A stretch of 64,000 nt of DNA from Strigamia acuminata (taxonomy: Eukaryota; Arthropoda; Chilopoda; Geophilomorpha; Linotaeniidae). The position numbers were made by a program, and so were the translations under genes. The notes under the pieces are model-generated. The model was not told the origin of the DNA, searched no databases, and saw nothing but the letters and a program-made list of their open reading frames with translations. The stretch's first letter is position 1, and every line of letters begins with the position of its first letter. Below are positions 1-10,988 of the stretch, in pieces. The stretch is taken from NCBI GenBank assembly GCA_949358305.1, contig OX442316.1, positions 7,812,001 through 7,876,000 of the forward strand. Direction: 5' to 3'.

Positions 1-750
1 ATACTTGACATATTTCAAATTCCTTTCTCGTGTTTTATAACAAACAAAAAAATTAAGAATTTAAGATCTAACAGGAAATAATTTTTATTCACATCATAGG
101 CATGTTTCTGTTGACTTGAAATATAAATATAGTACAGTATCAAAAGTTAAATCTTGAGTTCAATCAATTCCAGTAAACTTGTGAACAGCATTTTCCAGTT
201 TTGTGTTACAAGCAAATAATTATAGGTCTGGAATTTAGCCAGGTGAACCATTGAGGTGAACGGAAGTTTGATGAAATCGTGGTTGAAATGCCTATTGACT
301 GTTTTAATTTAAATAAACAAGAAGTTTTCTATATTAAGGTTTTATCAATAAAACAAAACTCCCATGTCATAGATTAAAATATGGAGTTTTTAATTTTGTA
401 TGTAGATGAAGACGCACGGTGGCAGCACTGAGTTTTAAAGTGGTTCATAAAGATTCGTAAATTTATTTTGTCCGAATCCAATAATTTAAAACGTTAAAAT
501 TGTTGTATGAAACTGATTTATTTTCTTCAACATCCATATCGCTCTCTTTTAAGAAAATGGGAGTGTTCCGCGGTTGCGGATATCCGCTCCTACCAATATT
601 CACTGCGGCTGCGCAATATTCAATAAGTTGGATTCGGGATCAAACAGCCTTCTGTCTTGTTATTGAAAACACCCTTGTTATTTAAGAACACTTCAGTTTC
701 GTGTTTGTGCAATATTTTTCGTTGTATACTTTCACATTTTTCATCACAAA
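1..750. other. AT-rich flank and probable 5' UTR/promoter of Mlc-c
   Basis: No supported coding sequence. A 61-codon open frame at 500-685 has no recognisable domain and no splice context. The stretch runs directly into the Mlc-c start codon at 751, so the last part is probably promoter and 5' UTR. Confidence 0.5.
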
Positions 751-1784
751 ATGGTAATATTGATTGACTTGTAAACTCATACCCAATTAATGAAACTTAA
801 TTTTTTCAGGCCGGTTACTCCGAAGATCAAATCAACGGTAAGTGGTATTCAATTCAAACGTGGGCGTTGGCAACATTTCATTACAGAAATATAAATCTGA
901 ACAACTATAAACTGAAATCCCACCATTACTAATTAATCGCATAAAATTCCAAATTCTGTGTATCTGACTCAAACGTGGTTCTCATTGTTCGCCAAGATTC
1001 CAACTAGATGAGTCATCACCAAATCCCAAGTGCAAATCCAACTTAACTAAATTTTAATTAATAATATGACCATTTCGACTATTTAAATGTTTCAAAATGC
1101 GTATTCATTAAAATTGAATATTGTAATGATTGCATAATGGGGTCAATCATTGTGATCCAATTTTAAATAGTGTCATGACCATATATGGTTTGTTATAAGT
1201 TCGTAATATTCTCTTTTCTTTTTTTTTTTACTTCATGTAGAATTTCAAGAAGCATTTTCCCTTTTTGACAACCGAGGTGATGGCAAAATTAATATATCAC
1301 AACTGGGAGACGCTTTGCGTGCGATGGGACAAAATCCCACAGAAGGCGAAGTGAAAAAGTGTTGTATTCAGCATAAACCAGGTGACAATGTTAATTTACT
1401 TGAGTATTTTTATTTTTTTGTGCTTAATTTTATTTTTGTGCTTTTTAGACGAACGTATCAGCTTTGATGTTTTTCTTCCAATATTGCAAACTGTGAATAA
1501 GAATCAGAGTAATGACACAGCTGAGGATTTCATTGAAGGATTGCGCCATTTTGATAAAGATGGAAATGGATACATTAGCTCGGCCGAGCTCCGTCACTTG
1601 TTGACGACGCTCGGCGAGAAGTTGACCGATGAAGAAGTGGAACAACTGTTAACTGGACACGAAGATTCGCAGGGAAATATCAATTATGAAGGTACAAATT
1701 ATTCGTTTTATATAAAAAAAAATATTTGTTACAATTAATTTTTTTGTTTTTTAAGAATTTGTCAGAATGGTGATGAGTGGTTAA
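751..1784 (+). CDS. Mlc-c: Myosin essential light chain, non-muscle/cytoplasmic type (Mlc-c-like)
   Basis: Five coding exons are visible: 751-753 (only the ATG, followed by gt), 810-837, 1241-1381, 1449-1691 and 1756-1784, all with GT-AG introns in matching phase. The product is about 147 residues, the usual size of an essential light chain. It begins [10 protein letters not shown] and ends EFVRMVMSG. The stretch [20 protein letters not shown], followed by a long [21 protein letters not shown] block, is the very conserved third EF-hand region of this family. The N-terminal EF-hand ([10 protein letters not shown]) precedes [12 protein letters not shown]. The protein binds the IQ motif in the lever arm of myosin II and unconventional myosins in the cytoplasm. 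Calmodulin is excluded by length and by these motifs. The one-codon first exon is typical of myosin light chain genes. Confidence 0.93.
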
Positions 1785-2320
1785 AGAAACAGACTAGAAT
1801 TTCATCGAATGCATAAATATCCTTTTATTTACAATTCTATTATGTTATTATAAAATTAATTTCCGTTTATTTGATGAAAAAAAAAATATATGAAAAGATG
1901 GTTGACACTAAATGGTAACATTCCAATTATCTTATGGTTCAATTTAGCATTTGGAATACTTTTATATATTGTTTTTAAGTTATTAAATATAACATGGTGA
2001 TTTAAAATACCGATGTAATTATTACATTGGGGGTAAAAGTGATTTTTGGTACTTAAGTTCTAAATAAATAATTAAAAAACAAAAAAATACAAAACGTAGA
2101 AGCTGCAAAGTAATGGTTCAATATTTATTGTTGGACTTATAATAACTTTTACTGGTGTAATTGATTGAAATTGTACAATAGTTAAGGTTATTATTTGAAG
2201 TCTATTCACATCGATAAAGTGACACAATGAAATGTTTAATTTTTATAATTTGTTTGACCAAAAACATTTATCCCAATTACACAACAGAATAACTAACACT
2301 TGTTGACTCGTTTAGCGTGA
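1785..2320. other. Convergent 3' intergenic region (Mlc-c / MCC)
   Basis: An AT-rich stretch between the Mlc-c stop and the MCC stop, which face each other. It holds AATAAA-type signals (for example near 2063 on the plus strand) and nothing else that I can support. It probably contains the 3' UTRs of both genes. Confidence 0.5.
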
Positions 2321-5300
2321 TTATAACGATGTTTCGCTCGTTGCCAATTGCATTCCTTGCGTTATCTGCTCCTCTTCGAGGTATCCTATCTGTTGTTTTA
2401 ACATCCGAACCTAGAACCATAACAGTAATATTTACTTTTTAAATCTAAAAGAAATAATCGCCATATTTCTCGATTTAATTACTTGACACGAATGCCTATC
2501 TACAATTGCGAGCATTTGTTGTTCCAGTTTCTTAATCTTGCTTTGATATTTCCTCTTCGACTTTTCAAATGCAATAACCAATGCACTACAAACAAGAGCA
2601 ACTGCCAGTATAGTGTCTGTCGACTGTAATAATTTCTTTTTACCTGTTAGCTCTTTTTAGGTCATTAACAAACTCTGCAGACTGTTGGTGCCTTAAATCA
2701 GAATTCTTCGTTACTTTCTCTAAAGTGGCGACTAATTCCTGGATTCTAGCTTTAAGTTTTTTGTCCCGTTGGTTCGCCTCCCCTAATTCTTGAACAAGAT
2801 CAATTGATGCATCCGAATACCTATTTTCTAATTGGTCAACCTAGAGAATGCAATATATTATTCCCCGTTTTTATTTTTTTTTTACATTAAAATTATAGAT
2901 CCAACCTGAAACGACTTGTTTCCAATGGAATTCTTCTCTTTGGTTAGCTCTTGTTCACGCATCTCACTCTTTAAGTGGTCAATGTGACTTAGATGCGCTT
3001 GTTCTTGCGCTTCGAGACTTCGTATCTGTAATTCCAACGAGGCGCGTTCTCGTTCCAATAAATACACTTGTGCTTTAAATTCTACCTTTTCTTCCTAAAA
3101 ATGATTATTTAGAATTGTATTTCCAAAAATTTAATCAAAATTACTTTTATGGCCATCAGTTCTTGCATTAAAACTGCATTTTCCAAGTCGAACTTTTGCG
3201 CATCTACAACCGATGGAGGTTCTTTGGTTAGAGGGTCAATATGGATGCTTTCGAGTTCCATTATGGTAGTTGTAATTCTATTACGACTGTTTTTCAGATG
3301 AGTGATGTGTTCGCGCAACCGGTGCTCGTCACACTTGTTTAAATCCGTTTCATAACCGTTTGATACGGAGCTTTACACAAAAATAATAGATATTTTAAAT
3401 ACAGTAATTAATTTTAAAATTACAAATAAAAACCTTATTGTGGACATTTGATCCCACGGATATGATGCCACTGATCCATTGTTTCTGTCGAGCCTTTGCA
3501 CTAAATGTTTAGCTATGAGTTCACAATTCTTTCGTGCTTCGTGCGCTTTTTTAAGAAGCGCAGCCACTTCTTGACGTTCATCCGCATCACTCGTTTTAGA
3601 TTGTGGGACTTTTTTTAGGAAACCGTCGAGCCCAGCTGCTCGGCAATTGGCCAGTAGAAGACCAGTTTCTGTCTCCAGTAAGTTGCTGACAACGTCGTAC
3701 GCCTCAATAATTTGATCGTTGGTTGAAATTGCGAGTTGGTATGCTGTGCAGTTTGACTCGTATTTTCCAATTAGTACGCTGAGGGAATTGCACTGAGTTT
3801 TACTCTCTTCCAGCGTGAATGTCAGAAGGTCATTTTGTGCTTTTAAGTGTTCGATCTTACAATTCAATCTTTCCATTTCGATTTCAAATTCCCGAAGACA
3901 GTTCTCGGTAGCCTTAGAACCCGAGGAATAGAGAGATTGGAAGATTTCCTGGGCGCTGGAATCGTCTTGTAATGGCCGCACTAGATGTTCCACCACTTTG
4001 GTGCTAGACATCTATGAAATTAAATTTATAAATAAATCAAAAGTATATTTAGCATTGTTTAGTTTCCGTACTCCTAGCGTGACAAAATCAGCTCCCAAAA
4101 TGTGTCTGTCACCAGTGTCCACTTTTTTTAATTTTATTCGTTCGGCTATTTTAGTAATGGGTGGAGCGTCTTCTCGAGAAGTTGGAGTTCTTTCCCCAGT
4201 TGTTGAATTAATGCACATTGTTTTGGAATGAGAAGGTGATCCTGTTTGACTTCCTTGTGAACTTTGGGAATGAACACCTTGCAGCTTGGACTGCAAATCT
4301 CTAATCTGAAAGTATAAAAATGAAGCGAGGTGTTGAGGAATTCAAGATTTAAATTCACCTTTTTTCTTAGGCGATCTCTTTCATCTCTCATATTTGCTAG
4401 GGTACTCCTGGATTTATTCAATTCAGCTTCTCTTCTGTTCAGTTGGTCCTGTAAAGCTGCATTTTCTGATTGCAGAATATGCATTTGTGTTAGATGTGAG
4501 GATGGAAGATCTGAAGAACTAACACTAACGTCTTCTACGTCATTAGAAGACTGTAAATTTGAATTTCGTTTATTTAAAAAGGGAAATTATAACATTTTTG
4601 TCTGTTTTCACCTGTGGAAGCACATGGGTAATATTCTTGGATGATTTTTTAGACTGGTGATGATGTTGCTGAGCTGTATTATCAACTCTGTGTGGCAATT
4701 CGCCAATTACGTCTTCAGTATCTGGAGAGTTGCTCCGTTAGTTGGGTGTAAATAATTTTTTTTTTTTCAATTTACCTGTGAAGGACTCGTTGGGGTTATT
4801 TTCATTGCTGATAATATGACTGAAAGTGTCGTTAGACCTTTGACTCATTTCGTCTTCTTCTCTAAAATTATTAGTAAATAAATAAATGAGAATAGTTTTG
4901 TGACATTTAATATTGGAATTTTGTACCTAATAATATTGTCTTTTTGATTATCGAATTTTTTTGACAGTTCAGCAATTACACTGTGCAGTTCGGTTAGCCT
5001 CTCTTCATATTGCTGCGATTGTTGTTCCAATCGATCGTCAGTATCTCGCGCAAATCGCAATTTTTCCAACTGATAAATTCAAATTAATACACATTAAAGG
5101 AGATCATAAAACTGGAAAATTTATCACCCCTAACCTGGCTTTTATTTAGTTGTTTTTCCAGCATATCACGTTCATGATTTAAACGTTGAAATCGCGAATT
5201 TAAATCAATAATTTCACTTTTCAATGAATTTAATGCTGCTAAATGAAGCTGAAAATTTGTAAAAAAATATTTAAAAAATTAAAAACGGAAACAAATGTAA

Positions 5301-7543
5301 ATACAAATGGATACTACAGGAAGCGGTGACATTTTGTCAGATATTTAGCCTTTTGCCCACATGTCCTTCATTACTTAGTCATTACTCAGTATAATTTTTT
5401 TTTACCCCACTTAACACATGTGTCACTTATCGTTTCTTCCCACTCAACAACCTTCAATTTAAGGCGCGTAATAAGTGTGAAACAAAAATAAAACGCATAG
5501 CGTGTATCCCGTACATTAAGAACATTGAGTAAATAATTAAATGGATGTGCCCTGCTTAATTAAAATCATCGAATGCCATAAATATTCTATCGCGGAATGT
5601 AGGAGCGTCATTTAACATTGCAATACATATGGTACCTAGAACCAATTTAAATCAATTTAAATCATATTTGTCATTATTAATTTAATGCTAACAAAATAAT
5701 TATTTATTATTCAATTTTAGTTAAAAATATATATGTATTTGCATTAGGGATTAATATACGAATAAACATACTGCGTTTTAAAGAAACAACGTACCTCATC
5801 ACCGGTTTCTTTTGCAGCCATGTTCCCTCAAAATCTTAGAGAAAAATCCATACTCTCATCTCTCTTATCGTTAATTTTTTCCTTACATCTCACGCAAACG
5901 CATCAATTCCCCCAGCGATTTGTTTGCAGGATTCATACTGAATCCTCGCACTTGTTCATATCACAAATCGCATAGAAAATCCGGTTTACTATAACATCAG
6001 ATGGATGATGTTCTCACAGCTTCCCACTAACTGCGACCGGGTTTGATCCATTTTAAATGTCGGGGATGTGGTTCGCTGAATGGATCATTTGTAAATGAAA
6101 ATGTGAATTGTGGGAAAATGTGAGATAGTTTATGGATAATACTGTTATTTTAGCACAATCTATGATCGCGACATGTGGTTTAAGCAAATATTTTTAAAGA
6201 AAAATCAATTTCTGTCATTTTTTTCATACCTCATTTGCCATTTCCAACAAATGTGCAGTGCTATTCGGAATATTTCCTCCCGCAGCTTCGATTAGTTTTC
6301 GCAATGCGTTTGGTTCGGGACTAAGATCACGGGCTCCACTATCAAATTCCCAACTGTCATATTTAAGCGATGTCATACCTGTAAAACTAAAGTAATTAAA
6401 AAAGAATTGGAGGGTCATGCGTGCTTTTCCGCATTTTTCAATGCATCGTAGCAATTCAATTATTACATTCTCCCAAAATAAAAGATTAAAACCGCTTGTC
6501 AAGCAAAAGGTGGGCAAGTTTTTATATTTTTTTTTATTTTGGGAATTTGCACGGTTTTGACCTTCACTATTATCACTGCATGTTTGCCAGTGCTTATGAA
6601 CATCACAAGAAGAGTCCTGGAGCGCAGTTATTTCATTTTTAAGTTGATAACGACAACGAACAAATTCGCTGTACGAGATTCTGCCTTCTTCGTCAAATCC
6701 TAATTGCTGCATTATTTCTTCAACATCTTCTTCCATGTTGAGTTTTCTACACATTGTTAGTAGATCATCGCTGAAATAAAATGTTTGTACAGTTATTTTA
6801 GAGAATGGTTAAAGCTGAAATAACAATTTAGGGATTTTTTTTTTGTGTGTGTGGTGTTATTTGCTGAGTGAGAACATACAAGTATATTTAAAGTAAATGT
6901 AAACTTAGGTCCAGGTGGCTTTGAATTTGTGTTGGTTTTATTTCGGCATTATTCTAGCTCAACCTTCTTGTAATCTAAAATGATTATCGACCTAACGGCC
7001 TTACAGCATTTTCTATTCATGTGGCAAATTTACACCCCCCCAATGGGGGAACAAGGGCATCGAATCAATGCCTATTCATCAACCCCCTCTTAGATTTGAA
7101 AGTGATTTCCAATGAAGTTTAACGTGCTAAAAACTGTTTGGGCTGATCTTTGAGATGTTATCTCACTAAATACTGCAGAAATTATGTCTATTATAAAAAA
7201 AATTAACCAATTGGAGAATTTAAATGAATTTATTTGATCCACAAATAATTTTTGGATTATTTTTTAGATTAGTCAAATAATTTCCAATTTATTTGTTTTA
7301 TTTATTTATATATTTTAAATTTAAAAAAAAATATTTTTAAAGTTATTTTTTTAAAAAAAAGTTAAAAATATGACTAAAATTAAATTATAATGAAAAAAGT
7401 TTAAATTACCTATTGATGAATCCATCGCCATCACTATCACACGTTTGGAAAAGTTTCCTAATTCTCTCTTCGTCATTAGTGGACTCCGAGTCACTGTCCT
7501 CTGTCAGAGACCAATTTTCTTTCATCCCGCTTCCATTGGCCAT
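2321..7543 (-). CDS. MCC: Colorectal mutant cancer protein homologue (MCC), EF-hand plus coiled coil
   Basis: The start at 7543 gives MANGSGMKENWSLTEDSDSE followed by an EF-hand loop (CDSDGDGFIN) in exon 7410-7543. The frame continues into DDLLTMCRKLNMEEDVEEIM in the next exon (to about 6770). An intron at about 6376-6561 joins DNSE to GMTSLKYDSWEF. Further exons (about 6224-6375, 5070-5251, 4360-4490, 4012-4296, 3373-4011, 3109-3370, 2882-3095 and on to 2321) encode long heptad-rich coiled coil. The C-terminus reads ATSETSL-stop, and ETSL is the class I PDZ-binding tail known from MCC. The family regulates cell migration, polarity and Wnt/NF-kB signalling through PDZ partners such as Scribble. 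Domain order and tail together make this call firm; inner exon borders were not all resolved. Convergent with Mlc-c. Confidence 0.85.
5795..5821 (-). CDS. MCC: Alternative first coding exon of MCC (short isoform without EF-hand)
   Basis: The minus strand reads ATG GCT GCA AAA GAA ACC GGT GAT GAG followed by a gtacg donor: nine codons (MAAKETGDE) ending in phase 0. The next coiled-coil exon (LHLAALNSLKSEII, from about 5251) starts in phase 0, and the EF-hand exon ending in EMANE at about 6229 also ends in phase 0. Either can therefore be joined to it. Vertebrate MCC is known to have a long EF-hand isoform and a shorter one from another first exon. Use of this exon here is inferred from sequence only. 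Confidence 0.6.
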
Positions 7544-7828
7544 GATGAGTGCTTTAAACACATAAATCTCCGCTTCTTCACTTTTACTCCACTTACTGAA
7601 GGCGCATATCCAATTTACACACAGTTTATATATGGGAATCCTTATTTCTTTAAAATTACCTTTTCCATCTCACACTCACTTTGATGCGGTGATGAATAAT
7701 TAATGATAATGATCGAACTTATAAGTATGTAACCGTGAGTAAAAAGGCAACGCCGGGGCAAACTAGTTTTAGTTCAAGTGTCGAACGCTAGGCTATTTGC
7801 ATGTTTGAGTTGCGGCTCCTCTCGGTCT

Positions 7829-7906
7829 CTAGTCCCACCCCTCAGGGCTGTAAAATGGGTGAGGAGGCGGAGGTGGAGGACCCCGGACCATAAACTCGTA
7901 GTATGC
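7829..7906 (-). other. Unassigned candidate 3' terminal exon (Pro/Tyr-rich)
   Basis: On the minus strand a good acceptor (tgctatcctcag) is followed by 26 codons ending in TAG. They encode a Tyr/Pro-rich tail starting AYYEFMVRGPPPPPP and ending SPEGWD. The block is much richer in GC than its surroundings. It lies downstream of the SLC2 stop and upstream of MCC, so it could be an alternative end of the transporter transcript, a 5' exon of MCC or chance. No partner donor in phase 0 was identified with confidence. Confidence 0.25.
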
Positions 7907-8007
7907 CTGAGGATAGCATAAATAAATAAGATTTCAATGGAAAAAAATATTTTTTTCTTTTGAAAAGGAAAAAAAAATTTATTTGTGTATTTTTTACATT
8001 TTACAAA

Positions 8008-10153
8008 TTATTTATTTGTGCCCGCGCTCGGGCTTTTGCTCGCGCTTTTGCTCGCGCTCGTGGCTGGTACTGGTAATACATTTGCATCTGCTCTAATAAA
8101 TCCAGTGCGCATATTAATTCCATGTATAATTGCTTCACGTATATCTTCTGGATTTTGATTTTTGGTTTCTGGCATTTTGTACGTGGTGTAAATAAGCGAA
8201 ATGAGTAGGAAACCCGCAAAAATTAAAAATACATATCCCTCGATCAAGTCTGTAAATACTGGAAACAATAAACCGACAATAACAGTGCAAAGCAAGTTAA
8301 CAAATATGGCCAGACTTGAAGCGAGAGATCGAGTATTCTGGTCAAATAGTTCGTGGACTATAAACAGAGGAATGGGACCAAGACCAGAAGCAAAAACAAT
8401 AATGTAGAGCGCGATTAATACGACTAGAGCGATGGCAAATTCAGTTACATAGCCAGACATTTGCTAAAATAAAAATAAAAATAATTAACATTAAAAACTA
8501 TTTTTAATATAAGAACACAGTCCATATTTTCTTGATGTGTCTTGGCATTTTTACACAATTCAAGAATATACGCACTGGGATGCTCTACACAACACTTTTT
8601 CTCGAGTTACTTACTTGAGTTTCCAATAAAATCGTGATCAGAGTACAAATTATTATCAGCATGAATAAATTCGAAAGGTACAAATTTCTGCGCCCAAACC
8701 TTTCGACCAACCACAGAGACCAAATGGTAACAAGTACATTGGTTACTCCTAACACAATTGTAGCGTAAAGAGCATCTTTAGTGGCAAGTCCTCCGTCGAT
8801 GAATATTTGCGTGGAATAATAAATAATCTATCAAGCAAACAAATAAAAACCCAATTGAATAATTTGTAATTCAGATAATTAATCGCAAATAAAAATCGGC
8901 CTACTGCATTAATTCCAGAAAACTGTTGCGACATCATGATGATAATACTTATGTAAAACAGTGTTCTGTATACTGGATCTTTGGCTAGAAGAACAGGACT
9001 AGCTTTTTCTTTCATTAATGCGGCTGCTGTTTCTTCTCTAATAAGTTTTAACTCATCTCTAACATCATCTTTATTACGCAACCATACTAAAACTGTAAAT
9101 CAATTGAATTAATTATAAAATTTGGTAAAATACAGTACTTTTGTACAACCTTTTTGCGTCTTTTCTGTATTTTGGTATTTCCACATTATGTATCGCGGAG
9201 ACTCTGGGCAAAACAAAAGGAAAAAACACTGAAAAACGGCCGGAACAATTATTATACCGAATAAAATAGGCCACAGGTTAGCAGTCCCGAAAACAAAAGG
9301 TTGGCCAAGAATTTGTGATAATAGTATGCAAATAGTGACAACTAATTGAAAAGTTGTCCCTATGGCACCTCGCCATTCCGTCGGAGCTATTTCCACAAGC
9401 AACATTGGTCCCAGAGTAACGTGCAAGCCTATACGGATAACGAAATTAAAATAAACAATTGCCATGTCAGTTGTTATAATTGCAGTCTATGTCTATGTCT
9501 ATCTCTACCTGAGCTAAACCCTATTACGAAACGACCTAAAATAATTGCTTCAAACGAAGCTAAAAGCTTTGCACCCGCAATTATAAATCCTCCCACAATT
9601 AAAATAACGTTGGTGATTATCAAACCTCTTTTTCTGAAAATAATATTATAGATGTACTTTAGAATTTAAAATTAATTGTAATATGTCACCTGCCCAATTT
9701 TTCAGCAAGAACTGAAGCTGCCAGACCTCCAAACATTCCCCCAACAGGAGAGATTGCAACAGCCACACTCCATAAGACACGCACTTCTGAATCTGTCAAA
9801 TTTGCACTATTTGTACGGTTACCATCAGTCTCCTTAATATAGGCTTCCATTATCTGAAAGTTCAAGTGTTAAATTTTTTAATTTAGTTCTATTATAACAA
9901 CGGTGAATTACTATTTGTGGTGCGTTTACTACACCAATGTTATATCCATATTGGAAACCTGAGCCTACAGCAATTGTTATAATAGCAAAAAGCAGACGAA
10001 TATTGACTCGCTAAAGTAAATAAAGAACTCGTTAAAAAGTCTAGTTTTAAAATGCGACTAAAAATTGCTTACATTTGCCTTTTCCTTTTCTTCCTCCATT
10101 ACAAACTGTAGAGTACTTTTTGTTCTTCCATAAATCTCACTCGGATTTTTCAT
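8008..10153 (-). CDS. SLC2/GLUT family facilitative sugar transporter
   Basis: The start at 10153 (MKNPSEIYGRTKSTLQF) lies in an exon ending near 10072. The next exon encodes GSGFQYGYNIGVVNAPQ, which matches the first helix of class I GLUTs. Then come WSVAVAISPVGGMFGG, the loop motif FCPESPRYIM after helix 6, QQFSGINA in helix 7 and GLGPIPLFI in helix 10, in correct order for a 12-helix transporter. The last exon (8008-8460 region) carries helices 10-12, PETKNQ and a Ser/Lys/Ala-rich cytoplasmic tail. The QLS signature linked to glucose preference reads QFS here, so substrate preference is open. The role is facilitated hexose transport at the plasma membrane. Coding exons are separated by short introns. 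Divergent from Dscam, with about 0.8 kb between. Confidence 0.9.
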
Positions 10154-10988
10154 AAGGTTTATTATTCTATTATTATTTTAATTTTAAAATAATGTTGTAA
10201 TAGAAGACTGCGTAATAATACTTTTCAGATACTATCTTACGAAGTTGCTTGTTGCGATGTTTACCCATGGTTCGAAAAAATCAGGTTAGTTCGTGTTCTG
10301 GGTCACATTTTCTTATGATGTTAGTCTGAATGAATTACTTCGTTTTTTTTTTAAATTGAAAAACAGCAACAATAACGATCGATTGAAATAGATTTATGAT
10401 TTTTATTCTTGAACTCATTGAAAATAAAGAAATTACATTTTTAGAGTTTATTTAATTTTCGGTTTTACTGACTACTGTTATGGTACAAAACAAAGAAAAA
10501 GATCGAAGAGTTGTATCCATCAAATTGCATCTCCATGATGGAGGATGAAGTGACAAATCACAGGCAGAAAAAAAAACAACAACAAAACAACATTCAACAA
10601 CTTTCTATTTCAAGCAATGAATCATTATTTTATTTAAAAATCAGAAATTAAACAGAAATGTGAGTTTGCCAGTAAGAATTGTATACAGGAATTACTTCTT
10701 TTGTTTTCGTATTCATTCCCAGGTAGTGACACAGTTATGACACCATACTCTCAGAGATTGACCAAATGATTGGAAGAGGGCGGGCGAGTTTATGTTTTCC
10801 TTGAAGGGTACCCAGGTTTTCCCACTGACAAGTAAGGTTTACATCTATCGTAGAATCGTTCGATATTTGACTCAGCATTACTCATTTTAAACCATATCCT
10901 TTTCCAGGCCTGTTCTAGAAATAAATTGGACCTTGCAGCTTCAAATTAAAAGGGTCAATCTATCCTCCGCGTGTGTCCTACCAACACA
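10154..10988. promoter_or_regulatory. Divergent intergenic region between SLC2 transporter and Dscam
   Basis: About 835 bp between the two divergent start codons. It must hold both core promoters and the 5' UTRs. A possible acceptor (tttccag near 10910) followed by a non-coding stretch leading to the Dscam ATG suggests a spliced 5' UTR. No clear TATA box or coding sequence seen. Confidence 0.4.

Noticed and set aside
6376-6561. Read-through of the MCC intron in frame (KKYKNLPTFCLTSG... segment)
   Set aside because: Good donor and acceptor in matching phase, and the removed segment has AT-rich non-family sequence; better explained as an intron.
8001-8219. Arg/Ala repeat frame (ARARAKARAKARA)
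   Set aside because: A shadow of the low-complexity Ser/Lys/Ala tail of the sugar transporter in another frame.
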